Below are positions 52,746 through 64,000 of a stretch of DNA of 64,000 nt, in pieces. The stretch is from Auanema rhodensis (taxonomy: Eukaryota; Nematoda; Chromadorea; Rhabditida; Rhabditidae). The stretch covers positions 18,546,501 to 18,610,500 of the forward strand of contig OZ059899.1 in NCBI GenBank assembly GCA_964057225.1. Reading direction: 5' to 3'. How positions within the stretch are numbered: the stretch's first letter is position 1; each line of letters starts with the position of its first letter. The position numbers and the translations under genes are program-made. The notes beneath the pieces were generated by a model. It did not search any database, was not told the origin of the DNA, and was given only the letters and a program-made list of their open reading frames with translations.

Positions 52746-53039
52746 TAGCGCAAATCTTAAACGCTTAATACAAAAATTAGTTATGATCGTTTGAAAAATG
52801 ATGCATTAGTGTATGTTGAGTTTCCATGTACACTCAACATTGCTTCCAAAAACATTTTGACAAAAATTTTTCCGAAAAATTTCAAAATAATTTCGCAAAA
52901 AGTAGATGTTTTTAGATTCCTTTTTTCAAGGCAAAGACGATGGACATTGTTATTCAACGAAAAAATTAATTCTGCAGGGTGAAAATCGAGGATATAAGTG
53001 TGAACTTATATCAGTTGATATCTCGGTGCATTTTTAAGC
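52746..53039 (+). repeat. Truncated satellite unit 5 (294 bp)
   Basis: An M-type unit with the 57-bp leader deletion, directly after a Z unit as at 16850. This one appears to be a copy of the 16.9 kb arrangement made together with its neighbours. Confidence 0.92.
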
Positions 53040-54384
53040 TAGCGCAAATCTGATAACACAGATCGACGCAGCTTAAAAATCCGCATCGAATGCACTATAC
53101 AACATTGAGAAACGCTTAATACAAAAATTAGTTATGATCGTTTGAAAAATGATGCATTAGTGTATGTTGAGTTTCCATGTACACTCAACATTGCTTCCAA
53201 AAACATTTTGACAAAATTTTTCCGAAAAATTTCAAAATAATTTTGCAAAAAGTAGATGTTTTTAGATTCCTTTTTTCAAGGCAAAGACGATGGACAATGT
53301 TATTCAACGAAAGAATTAATTCTCCAGGGTGAAAATCGAGGATGTAAGTGTGAACTTATATCAGTTGATATCTCGGTGCATTTTTAAGCTAGCGCAAATC
53401 TTAAACGCTTAATACAAAAATTAGTTATGATCGTTTGAAAAATGATGCATTAGTGTATGTTGAGTTTCCATGTACACTCAACATTGCTTCCAAAAACATT
53501 TTGACAAAAATTTTTCCGAAAAATTTCAAAATAATTTCGCAAAAAGGAGATGTTTTTAGATTCCTTTTCTCAAGGCAAAGACGATGGACAAAGTTATTCA
53601 ACGAAAAAATTAATTCTGCAGGGTGAAAATCGAGGATATAAGTGTGAACTTATATCAGTTGATATCTCGGTGCATTTTTAAGCTAGCGCAAATCTGATAA
53701 CACAGATCGACGCAGCTTAAAAATCCGCATCGAATGCACTATACAACATTGAGAAACGCTTAATACAAAAATTAGTTAAGATCGTTTGAAAAAAGATGCA
53801 TTAGTGTATGTTGAGTTTCCATGTACACTCAACATTGCTTCCAAAAACATTTTGACAAAAATTTTTCCAAAAAATTTCAAAATAATTTCGCAAAAAGTAA
53901 ATGTTTTTAGATTCCGTTTTTCAAGGCAAAGACGATACACAATGTTATTCAACAAAAAAATTAATTCTGCAGAATGAAAATCGAGGATATAAGTGTGAAC
54001 TTATATCAGTTGATATCTCGGTGCATTTTTAAGCTAGCGCAAATCTGATAACACAGATCGACGCAGCTTAAAAATCCGCATCGAATGCACTATACAACAT
54101 TGAGAAACGCTTAATACAAAAATTAGTTATGATCGTTTGAAAAATGATGCATTAGTGTATGTTGAGTTTCCATGTACACTCAACATTGCTTCCAAAAACA
54201 TTTTGACAAAATTTTTCCGAAAAATTTCAAAATAATTTTGCAAAAAGTAGATGTTTTTAGATTCCTTTTTTCAAGGCAAAGACGATGGACAATGTTATTC
54301 AACGAAAGAATTAATTCTCCAGGGTGAAAATCGAGGATGTAAGTGTGAACTTATATCAGTTGATATCTCGGTGCATTTTTAAGC
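53040..54384 (+). repeat. Mixed P, truncated O-like, H and P units
   Basis: P (53040-53389), truncated O-like (53390-53683), H (53684-54034) and P (54035-54384). These are the last H and P units of the window; to the right every complete unit is exactly 351 bp. Confidence 0.82.
53390..53683 (+). repeat. Truncated satellite unit 6 (294 bp)
   Basis: An O-like unit (CAAAAAGGAGATG, GACAAAG) but with TTGAAAAATGATGC and TGTACACTC in its 5' part, and the 57-bp leader deletion. It follows a full-length P unit. The junction sequence is identical to the others. Confidence 0.92.
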
Positions 54385-56490
54385 TAGCGCAAATCTGATA
54401 ACACAGATCGACGCAGCTTAAAAATCCGCATCGAATGCACTATACAACATTGAGAAACGCTTAATACAAAAATTAGTTATGATCGTTTGAAAAATGATGC
54501 ATTAGTGTATGTTGAGTTTCCATGTACACTCAACATTGCTTCCAAAAACATTTTGACAAAAATTTTTCCGAAAAATTTCAAAATAATTTCGCAAAAAGGA
54601 GATGTTTTTAGATTCCTTTTTTCAAGGCAAAGACGATGGACAAAGTTATTCAACGAAAAAATTAATTCTGCAGGGTGAAAATCGAGGATATAAGTGTGAA
54701 CTTATATCAGTTGATATCTCGGTGCATTTTTAAGCTAGCGCAAATCTGATAACACAGATCGACGCAGCTTAAAAATCCGCAGCGAATGCACTATACAACA
54801 GTGAGAAACGCTTAATACAAAAATTAGTTATGATCGTTTGAAAAATGATGCATTAGTGTATGTTGAGTTTCCATGTACACTCAACATTGCTTTCAAAAAC
54901 ATTTTGACAAAAATTTTTCCGAAAAATTTCAAAATAATTTTGCAAAAAGTAGATGTTTTTAGATTCCTTTTTTCAAGGCAAAGACGATGGACAATGTTAT
55001 TCAACGAAAAAATTAATTCTGCAGGGTGAAAATCGAGGATATAAGTGTGAACTTATATCAGTTGATATCTCGGTGCATTTTTAAGCTAGCGCAAATCTGA
55101 TAACACAGATCGACGCAGCTTAAAAATCCGCATCGAATGCACTATACAACAGTGAGAAACGCTTAATACAAAAATTAGTTATGATCGTTTGAAAAATGAT
55201 GCATTAGTGTATGTTGAGTTTCCATGTACACTCAACATTGCTTTCAAAAACATTTTGACAAAAATTTTTCCGAAAAATTTCAAAATAATTTTGCAAAAAG
55301 TAGATGTTTTTAGATTCCTTTTTTCAAGGCAAAGACGATGGACAATGTTATTCAACAAAAAAATTAATTCTCCAGGGTGAAAATCGAGGATGTAAGTGTG
55401 AACTTATATCAGTTGATATCTCGGTGCATTTTTAAGCTAGCGCAAATCTGATAACACAGATCGACGCAGCTTAAAATTCCGCATCGAATGCACTATACAA
55501 CATTGAGAAACGCTTAATACAAAAATTAGTTATGATCGTTTGAAAAATGATGCATTAGTGTATGTTGAGTTTCCATGTACACTCAACATTGCTTCCAAAA
55601 ACATTTTTACAAAAATTTTTATGGAAAATTTCGAAACAATTTCGCAAAAAGTAGATGTTTTTAGATTCCTTTTTTCAAGGCAAAGACGATGGACAATGTT
55701 ATTCAACGAAAAAATTAATTCTGCAGGGTGAAAATCGAGGATATAAGTGTGAACTTATATCAGTTGATATCTCGGTGCATTTTTAAGCTAGCGCAAATCT
55801 GATAACACAGATCGACGCAGCTTAAAAATCCGCATCGAATGCACTATACTACATTGAAAAACGCTTAATACAAAAATTAGTTATGATCGTTTGAAAAAAG
55901 ATGCATTAGTGTATGTTGAGTTTCCATGTATACTCAACATTGCTTCCAAAAACATTTTGACAAAAATTTTTCCGAAAAATTTCAAAATAATTTCGCAAAA
56001 AGGAGATGTTTTTAGATTCCTTTTTTCAAGGCAAAGACGATGGACAAAGTTATTCAACGAAAAAATTAATTCTGCAGGGTGAAAATCGAGGATATAAGTG
56101 TGAACTTATATCAGTTGATATCTCGGTGCATTTTTAAGCTAGCGCAAATCTGATAACACAGATCGACGCAGCTTAAAAATCCGCATCGAATGCACTATAC
56201 AACAGTAAGAAACGCTTAATACAAAAATTAGTTATGATCGTTTGAAAAATGATGCATTAGTGTATGTTGAGTTTCCATGTACACTCAACATTGCTTCCAA
56301 AAACATTTTGACAAAAATTTTTCCGAAAAATTTCAAAATAATTTTGCAAAAAGTAGATGTTTTTAGATTCCTTTTTTCAAGGCAAAGACGATGGACAATG
56401 TTATTCAACGAAAAAATTGATTCTCCAGGGTGAAAATCGAGGATGTAATTGTGAACTTATATCAGTTGATATCTCGGTGCATTTTTAAGC
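54385..56490 (+). repeat. O-like/S'/S/Q/O/T units
   Basis: Six full-length units. The Q unit at 55438 has TTTTTATGGAAAATTTCG in place of CCGGAAAA. The unit at 54736 has CCGCAGCGAATGC. T (56140-56490) is S-like with CTTCCAAAAAC, CTCCAGG and GATGTAATTGTG in the hairpin arm. Confidence 0.78.
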
Positions 56491-57894
56491 TAGCGCAAAT
56501 CTGATAACACAGATCGACGCAGCTTAAAAATCCGCATCGAATGCACTATACAACATTGAGAAACGCTTAATACAAAAATTAGTTATGATCGTTTGAAAAA
56601 TGATGCATTAGTGTATGTTGAGTTTCCATGTACACTCAACATTGCTTTCAAAAACATTTTGACAAAAATTTTTCCGAAAAATTTCAAAATAATTTTGCAA
56701 AAAGTAGATGTTTTTAGATTCCTTTTTTCAAGGCAAAGACGATGGACAATGTTATTCAACGAAAAAATTAATTCTGCAGGGTGAAAATCGAGGATATAAG
56801 TGTGAACTTATATCAGTTGATATCTCGGTGCATTTTTAAGCTAGCGCAAATCTGATAACATAGATCGACGCAGCTTAAAAATCCGCATCGAATGCACTAT
56901 ACAACATTGAGAAACGCTTAATACAAAAATTAGTTATGATCGTTTGAAAAATGATGCATTAGTGTATGTTGAGTTTCCATGTACACTCAACATTGCTTCC
57001 AAAAACATTTTTACAAAAATTTTTCCGGAAAATTTCGAAACAATTTCGCAAAAAGTAGATGTTTTTAGATTCCTTTTTTCAAGGCAAAGACGATGGACAA
57101 TGTTATTCAACAAAAAAATTAATTCTCCAGGGTGAAAATCGAGGATGTAAGTGTGAACTTATATCAGTTGATATCTCGGTGCATTTTTAAGCTAGCGCAA
57201 ATCTGATAACACAGATCGACGCAGCTTAAAATTCCGCATCGAATGCACTATACAACATTGAGAAACGCTTAATACAAAAATTAGTTATGATCGTTTGAAA
57301 AATGATGCATTAGTGTATGTTGAGTTTCCATGTACACTCAACATTGCTTCCAAAAACATTTTTACAAAAATTTTTCCGGAAAATTTCGAAACAATTTCGC
57401 AAAAAGTAGATGTTTTTAGATTCCTTTTTTCAAGGCAAAGACGATGGACAATGTTATTCAACGAAAAAATTAATTCTGCAGGGTGAAAATCGAGGATATA
57501 AGTGTGAACTTATATCAGTTGATATCTCGGTGCATTTTTAAGCTAGCGCAAATCTGATAACACAGATCGACGCAGCTTGAAAATCCGCATCGAATGCACT
57601 ATACTACATTGAAAAACGCTTAATACAAAAATTAGTTATGATCGTTTGAAAAAAGATGCATTAGTGTATGTTGAGTTTCCATGTATACTCAACATTGCTT
57701 CCAAAAACATTTTGACAAAAATTTTTTCGAAAAATTTCAAAATAATTTTGCAAAAAGTAGATGTTTTTAGATTCCTTTTTTCAAGGCAAAGACGATGGAC
57801 AATGTTATTCAACGAAAAAATTAATTCTCCAGGGTGAAAATCGAGGATGTAATTGTGAACTTATATCAGTTGATATCTCGGTGCATTTTTAAGC
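56491..57894 (+). repeat. 4-unit segment S'-Q/S-Q-U, copy 1
   Basis: Units start at 56491, 56842, 57193 and 57544. The second is a mosaic with a Q core and an S 3' end (CAACAAAAAAATTAATTCTCC). U has CAGCTTGAAAATCC in the leader, TTTTTTCGAAAAATTT and GATGTAATTG. The same four units recur exactly twelve units (4212 bp) downstream. Confidence 0.82.
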
Positions 57895-59649
57895 TAGCGC
57901 AAATCTGATAACACAGATCGACGCAGCTTAAAAATCCGCATCGAATGCACTATACAACATTGAGAAACGCTTATTACAAATATTAGTTATGATCGTTTGA
58001 AAAATGATGCATTAGTGTATGTTGAGTTTCCATGTACACTCAACATTGCTTTCAAAAACATTTTGACAAAAATTTTTCCGAAAAATTTCAAAATAATTTT
58101 GCAAAAAGTAGATGTTTTTAGATTCCTTTTTTCAAGGCAAAGACGATGGACAATGTTATTCAACGAAAAAATTAATTCTGCAGGGTGAAAATCGAGGATA
58201 TAAGTGTGAACTTATATCAGTTGATATCTCGGTGCATTTTTAAGCTAGCGCAAATCTGATAACACAGATCGACGCAGCTTAAAAATCCGCATCGAATGCA
58301 CTATACAACATTGAGAAACGCTTAATACAAAAATTAGTTATGATCGTTTGAAAAATGATGCATTAGTGTATGTTGAGTTTCCATGTACACTCAACATTGC
58401 TTCCAAAAACATTTTTACAAAAATTTTTCCGGAAAATTTCGAAACAATTTCGCAAAAAGTAGATGTTTTTAGATTCCTTTTTTCAAGGCAAAGACGATGG
58501 ACAATGTTATTCAACAAAAAAATTAATTCTCCAGGGTGAAAATCGAGGATGTAAGTGTGAACTTATATCAGTTGATATCTCGGTGCATTTTTAAGCTAGC
58601 GCAAATCTGATAACACAGATCGACGCAGCTTAAAATTCCGCATCGAATGCACTATACAACATTGAGAAACGCTTAATACAAAAATTAGTTATGATCGTTT
58701 GAAAAATGATGCATTAGTGTATGTTGAGTTTCCATGTACACTCAACATTGCTTCCAAAAACATTTTTACAAAAATTTTTCCGGAAAATTTCGAAACAATT
58801 TCGCAAAAAGTAGATGTTTTTAGATTCCTTTTTTCAAGGCAAAGACGATGGACAATGTTATTCAACAAAAAAATTAATTCTCCAGGGTGAAAATCGAGGA
58901 TGTAAGTGTGAACTTATATCAGTTGATATCTCGGTGCATTTTTAAGCTAGCGCAAATCTGATAACACAGATCGACGCAGCTTAAAATTCCGCATCGAATG
59001 CACTATACAACATTGAGAAACGCTTAATACAAAAATTAGTTATGATCGTTTGAAAAATGATGCATTAGTGTATGTTGAGTTTCCATGTACACTCAACATT
59101 GCTTCCAAAAACATTTTTACAAAAATTTTTCCGGAAAATTTCGAAACAATTTCGCAAAAAGTAGATGTTTTTAGATTCCTTTTTTCAAGGCAAAGACGAT
59201 GGACAATGTTATTCAACGAAAAAATTAATTCTGCAGGGTGAAAATCGAGGATATAAGTGTGAACTTATATCAGTTGATATCTCGGTGCATTTTTAAGCTA
59301 GCGCAAATCTGATAACACAGATCGACGCAGCTTAAAAATCCGCATCGAATGCACTATACTACATTGAAAAACGCTTAATACAAAAATTAGTTATGATCGT
59401 TTGAAAAAAGATGCATTAGTGTATGTTGAGTTTCCATGTATACTCAACATTGCTTCCAAAAACATTTTGACAAAAATTTTTCCGAAAAATTTCAAAATAA
59501 TTTCGCAAAAAGGAGATGTTTTTAGATTCCTTTTTTCAAGGCAAAGACGATGGACAAAGTTATTCAACGAAAAAATTAATTCTGCAGGGTGAAAATCGAG
59601 GATATAAGTGTGAACTTATATCAGTTGATATCTCGGTGCATTTTTAAGC
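57895..59649 (+). repeat. S', two Q/S mosaics, Q and O units
   Basis: Units start at 57895, 58246, 58597, 58948 and 59299. The Q/S mosaic is duplicated side by side. The S' unit has CTTATTACAAATATTAG in its leader near 57971. Confidence 0.78.
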
Positions 59650-61053
59650 TAGCGCAAATCTGATAACACAGATCGACGCAGCTTAAAAATCCGCATCGAA
59701 TGCACTATACAACAGTGAGAAACGCTTAATATAAAAATTAGTTATGATCGTTTGAAAAATGATGCATTAGTGTATGTTGAGTTTCCATGTACACTCAACA
59801 TTGCTTCCAAAAACATTTTGACAAAAATTTTTCCGAAAAATTTCAAAATAATTTTGCAAAAAGTAGATGTTTTTAGATTCCTTTTTTCAAGGCAAAGACG
59901 ATGGACAATGTTATTCAACGAAAAAATTAATTCTCCAGGGTGAAAATCGAGGATGTAATTGTGAACTTATATCAGTTGATATCTCGGTGCATTTTTAAGC
60001 TAGCGCAAATCTGATAACACAGATCGACGCAGCTTAAAAATCCGCATCGAATGCACTATACAACATTGAGAAACGCTTAATACAAAAATTAGTTATGATC
60101 GTTTGAAAAATGATGCATTAGTGTATGTTGAGTTTCCATGTACACTCAACATTGCTTTCAAAAACATTTTGACAAAAATTTTTCCGAAAAATTTCAAAAT
60201 AATTTTGCAAAAAGTAGATGTTTTTAGATTCCTTTTTTCAAGGCAAAGACGATGGACAATGTTATTCAACGAAAAAATTAATTCTGCAGGGTGAAAATCG
60301 AGGATATAAGTGTGAACTTATATCAGTTGATATCTCGGTGCATTTTTAAGCTAGCGCAAATCTGATAACACAGATCGACGCAGCTTAAAAATCCGCATCG
60401 AATGCACTATACAACATTGAGAAACGCTTAATACAAAAATTAGTTATGATCGTTTGAAAAATGATGCATTAGTGTATGTTGAGTTTCCATGTACACTCAA
60501 CATTGCTTCCAAAAACATTTTGACAAAAATTTTTCCGAAAAATTTCAAAATAATTTTGCAAAAAGTAGATGTTTTTAGATTCCTTTTTTCAAGGCAAAGA
60601 CGATGGACAATGTTATTCAACGAAAAAATTAATTCTCCAGGGTGAAAATCGAGGATGTAATTGTGAACTTATATCAGTTGATATCTCGGTGCATTTTTAA
60701 GCTAGCGCAAATCTGATAACACAGATCGACGCAGCTTAAAAATCCGCATCGAATGCACTATACAACATTGAGAAACGCTTAATACAAAAATTAGTTATGA
60801 TCGTTTGAAAAATGATGCATTAGTGTATGTTGAGTTTCCATGTACACTCAACATTGCTTTCAAAAACATTTTGACAAAAATTTTTCCGAAAAATTTCAAA
60901 ATAATTTTGCAAAAAGTAGATGTTTTTAGATTCCTTTTTTCAAGGCAAAGACGATGGACAATGTTATTCAACGAAAAAATTAATTCTGCAGGGTGAAAAT
61001 CGAGGATATAAGTGTGAACTTATATCAGTTGATATCTCGGTGCATTTTTAAGC
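59650..61053 (+). repeat. Two T-S' dimers (702 bp each)
   Basis: Dimers at 59650-60351 and 60352-61053. T units carry CTCCAGG and GATGTAATTG, S' units CTTTCAAAAAC with GCAGGGTG and GATATAAG. The first T has CAACAGTGAG and TAATATAAAAATTAG in its leader; the second has the usual CAACATTGAG. Confidence 0.8.
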
Positions 61054-62106
61054 TAGCGCAAATCTGATAACACAGATCGACGCAGCTTAAAAATCCGCAT
61101 CGAATGCACTATACAACATTGAGAAACGCTTAATACAAAAATTAGTTATGATCGTTTGAAAAATGATGCATTAGTGTATGTTGAGTTTCCATGTACACTC
61201 AACATTGCTTCCAAAAACATTTTTACAAAAATTTTTCCGGAAAATTTCGAAACAATTTCGCAAAAAGTAGATGTTTTTAGATTCCTTTTTTCAAGGCAAA
61301 GACGATGGACAATGTTATTCAACAAAAAAATTAATTCTCCAGGGTGAAAATCGAGGATGTAAGTGTGAACTTATATCAGTTGATATCTCGGTGCATTTTT
61401 AAGCTAGCGCAAATCTGATAACACAGATCGACGCAGCTTAAAATTCCGCATCGAATGCACTATACAACATTGAGAAACGCTTAATACAAAAATTAGTTAT
61501 GATCGTTTGAAAAATGATGCATTAGTGTATGTTGAGTTTCCATGTACACTCAACATTGCTTCCAAAAACATTTTTACAAAAATTTTTCCGGAAAATTTCG
61601 AAACAATTTCGCAAAAAGTAGATGTTTTTAGATTCCTTTTTTCAAGGCAAAGACGATGGACAATGTTATTCAACGAAAAAATTAATTCTGCAGGGTGAAA
61701 ATCGAGGATATAAGTGTGAACTTATATCAGTTGATATCTCGGTGCATTTTTAAGCTAGCGCAAATCTGATAACACAGATCGACGCAGCTTGAAAATCCGC
61801 ATCGAATGCACTATACTACATTGAAAAACGCTTAATACAAAAATTAGTTATGATCGTTTGAAAAAAGATGCATTAGTGTATGTTGAGTTTCCATGTATAC
61901 TCAACATTGCTTCCAAAAACATTTTGACAAAAATTTTTTCGAAAAATTTCAAAATAATTTTGCAAAAAGTAGATGTTTTTAGATTCCTTTTTTCAAGGCA
62001 AAGACGATGGACAATGTTATTCAACGAAAAAATTAATTCTCCAGGGTGAAAATCGAGGATGTAATTGTGAACTTATATCAGTTGATATCTCGGTGCATTT
62101 TTAAGC
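60703..62106 (+). repeat. 4-unit segment S'-Q/S-Q-U, copy 2
   Basis: Same four units as 56491-57894, with the CAGCTTGAAAATCC leader in U near 61786 and the TTTTTTCG core. It shares its first unit with the second T-S' dimer. Confidence 0.82.
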
Positions 62107-63510
62107 TAGCGCAAATCTGATAACACAGATCGACGCAGCGTAAAAATCCGCATCGAATGCACTATACAACATTGAGAAACGCTTAATACAAAAATTAGTT
62201 ATGATCGTTTGAAAAATGATGCATTAGTGTATGTTGAGTTTCCATGTACACTCAACATTGCTTCCAAAAACATTTTTACAAAAATTTTTCCGAAAATTTT
62301 CGAAACAATTTCGCAAAAAGTAGATGTTTTTAGATTCCTTTTTTCAAGGCAAAGACGATGGACAATGTTATTCAACGAAAAAATTAATTCTGCAGGGTGA
62401 AAATCGAGGATATAAGTGTGAACTTATATCAGTTGATATCTCGGTGCATTTTTAAGCTAGCGCAAATCTGATAACACAGATCGACGCAGCTTAAAAATCC
62501 GCATCGAATGCACTATACAACATTGAGAAACGCTTAATACAAAAATTAGTTATGATCGTTTGAAAAATGATGCATTAGTGTATGTTGAGTTTCCATGTAC
62601 ACTCAACATTGCTTCCAAAAACATTTTGACAAAAATTTTTCCGGAAAATTTCGAAACAATTTCGCAAAAAGTAGATGTTTTTAGATTCCTTTTTCCAAGG
62701 CAAAGACGATGGACAATGTTATTCAACGAAAAAATTAATTCTCCAGGGTGAAAATCGAGGATGCAAGTGTGAACTTATATCAGTTGATATCTCGGTGCAT
62801 TTTTAAGCTAGCGCAAATCTGATAACACAGATCGACGCAGCGTAAAAATCCGCATCGAATGCACTATACAACATTGAGAAACGCTTAATACAAAAATTAG
62901 TTATGATCGTTTGAAAAATGATGCATTAGTGTATGTTGAGTTTCCATGTACACTCAACATTGCTTCCAAAAACATTTTTACAAAAATTTTTCCGAAAATT
63001 TTCGAAACAATTTCGCAAAAAGTAGATGTTTTTAGATTCCTTTTTTCAAGGCAAAGACGATGGACAATGTTATTCAACAAAAAAATTAATTCTCCAGGGT
63101 GAAAATCGAGGATGTAAGTGTGAACTTATATCAGTTGATATCTCGGTGCATTTTTAAGCTAGCGCAAATCTGATAACACAGATCGACGCAGCTTAAAATT
63201 CCGCATCGAATGCACTATACAACATTGAGAAACGCTTAATACAAAAATTAGTTATGATCGTTTGAAAAATGATGCATTAGTGTATGTTGAGTTTCCATGT
63301 ACACTCAACATTGCTTCCAAAAACATTTTGACAAAAATTTTTCCGGAAAATTTCGAAACAATTTCGCAAAAAGTAGATGTTTTTAGATTCCTTTTTCCAA
63401 GGCAAAGACGATGGACAATGTTATTCAACGAAAAAATTAATTCTCCAGGGTGAAAATCGAGGATGCAAGTGTGAACTTATATCAGTTGATATCTCGGTGC
63501 ATTTTCAAGC
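62107..63510 (+). repeat. Two V-W dimers (702 bp each)
   Basis: Dimers at 62107-62808 and 62809-63510. V is Q-like with CCGAAAATTTTCGAAAC and a CAGCGTAAAAATCC leader. W is Q-like with CCTTTTTCCAAGG and GATGCAAGTG in the hairpin arm. The second V has an S-type 3' end, and the second W has the S-to-Q leader CTTAAAATTCCGC and CATTTTCAAGC. Confidence 0.82.
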
Positions 63511-63861
63511 TAGCGCAAATCTGATAACACAGATCGACGCAGCTTAAAAATCCGCATCGAATGCACTATACAACATTGAGAAACGCTTAATACAAAAATT
63601 AGTTATGATCGTTTGAAAAATGATGCATTAGTGTATGTTGAGTTTCCATGTACACTCAACATTGCTTCCAAAAACATTTTGACAAAAATTTTCCCTAAAA
63701 ATTTCAAAATAATTTCACAAAAAGTAGATTTTTTTAGATTCCTTTTTCCAAGGCAAAGACGATGGACAATGTTATTCAACGAAAAAATTAATTCTGCAGG
63801 GTGAAAATCGAGGATATAAGTGTGAACTTATATCAGTTGATATCTCGGTGCATTTTTAAGC
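63511..63861 (+). repeat. Last complete unit, locally divergent
   Basis: A 351-bp unit with TTTTCCCTAAAAATTTC, TTTCACAAAAAG, GTAGATTTTTTTAG and CCTTTTTCCAAGG. Several of these changes are private, making it one of the less typical units. Confidence 0.82.
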
Positions 63862-64000
63862 TAGCGCAAATCTGATAACACAGATCGACGCAGCTTAAAA
63901 ATCCGCATCGAATGCACTATACAACATTGAGAAACGCTTAATACAAAAATTAGTTATGATCGTTTGAAAAATGATGCATTAGTGTATGTTGAGTTTCCAT
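63862..64000 (+). repeat. Partial unit at the window edge
   Basis: The first 139 bases of a further unit, cut by the window end. The array therefore continues to the right. At the left edge the unit begins at base 1 only because of the phase chosen here, so its continuation to the left is likely but unseen. Confidence 0.95.

Larger units (their letters stand above)
50288..53039 (+). repeat. Block of left-end unit types within the right half
   Basis: Units are M, C-like with an extra T (50639-50990, 352 bp), M, M/D-like, C, A-like, Z and truncated M. These types are otherwise seen only left of 17.2 kb. The ATAAAACAGATCG leader marker near 50303, 50653 and 51357 supports the link. The last four units (51693-53039) match 15797-17143 in order and length, offset 35,896 bp. 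Private changes include TTGAAAAAAGCTTAATAC near 51758 and CTTTTTTTAAGGC near 51223. Confidence 0.84.
1..64000 (+). repeat. 351-bp satellite DNA array filling the window
   Basis: Every base belongs to a head-to-tail repeat of a 351-bp unit, taken here to begin at TAGCGCAAAT. Landmarks recur throughout: the CpG-rich leader, GATGCATTAGTG, the A/T-tract core, CAAGGCAAAGACGAT, and the hairpin followed by GATATCTCGGTGCA. I count 183 complete units (141 of 351 bp, 33 with a one-base deletion, 3 with a one-base insertion, 6 with a 57-bp deletion; some truncated units also carry the one-base deletion) plus one partial unit. No unit is inverted and no foreign sequence interrupts the array. Composition is about 69% A+T. 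Such an array is typical of eukaryotic centromeric or pericentromeric heterochromatin; that location is inference. I do not recognise the family. Confidence 0.98.

Overview
The window is one uninterrupted tandem array of a satellite DNA. The unit is 351 bp, about 31% G+C (110 of 351 bases in the first unit), always head to tail on the same strand. Counting by eye gives 183 complete units plus a 139-base partial unit at the right edge. The lengths add up: 183 x 351, minus six 57-bp deletions, minus 33 one-base deletions, plus 3 one-base insertions gives 63,861 bases, exactly where the partial unit begins. I see no gene, RNA gene, transposon, CRISPR array or unique spacer. This layout points to a eukaryotic chromosome, most likely centromeric or pericentromeric heterochromatin. 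I do not recognise the satellite family and will not name a species.

Units differ at a few diagnostic sites, so they fall into recurring types, named here by letters: A, B, C, D, H, M, O, P, Q, R, S, T, Z and others. The types are arranged in higher-order repeats that change along the window. 1-3159: a 6-unit pattern, one and a half copies. 3160-10881: an 11-unit, 3861-bp block present twice. 10882-17143: C/M units alternating with a divergent Z type, including three consecutive dimers. 17144-18898: H/O dimers. 18899-24157: a P-H-H trimer of 1052 bp repeated four times, plus a remnant. 24158-50287: variants of an 8-unit pattern, Q-O'-H-P-P'-(R)-O-S, 2806 bp when complete. 50288-53039: a block of left-end types (M, C, Z) reappearing about 36 kb from its relatives. 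53040-64000: mixed units, then Q/S/T types with a 4212-bp spacing and a terminal 702-bp dimer.

Each unit has a CpG-rich leader (about 1-56), a conserved dyad (125-152), a run of A and T tracts at roughly helical spacing (160-238), a conserved recombination-prone stretch (about 239-270) and a second hairpin (303-324) before an invariant tail. The repeated 63-codon open frame in each unit is not a gene: it begins at TTG, lacks an upstream ATG, and varies freely at the amino-acid level. It recurs only because 351 is divisible by three.

The most informative features concern how the array evolves: one identical compound 57-bp deletion carried in six units of different types, long-range copies at offsets of 3861, 12,565 and 35,896 bp, mosaic units, and CpG-to-TpG/CpA differences that define several types.
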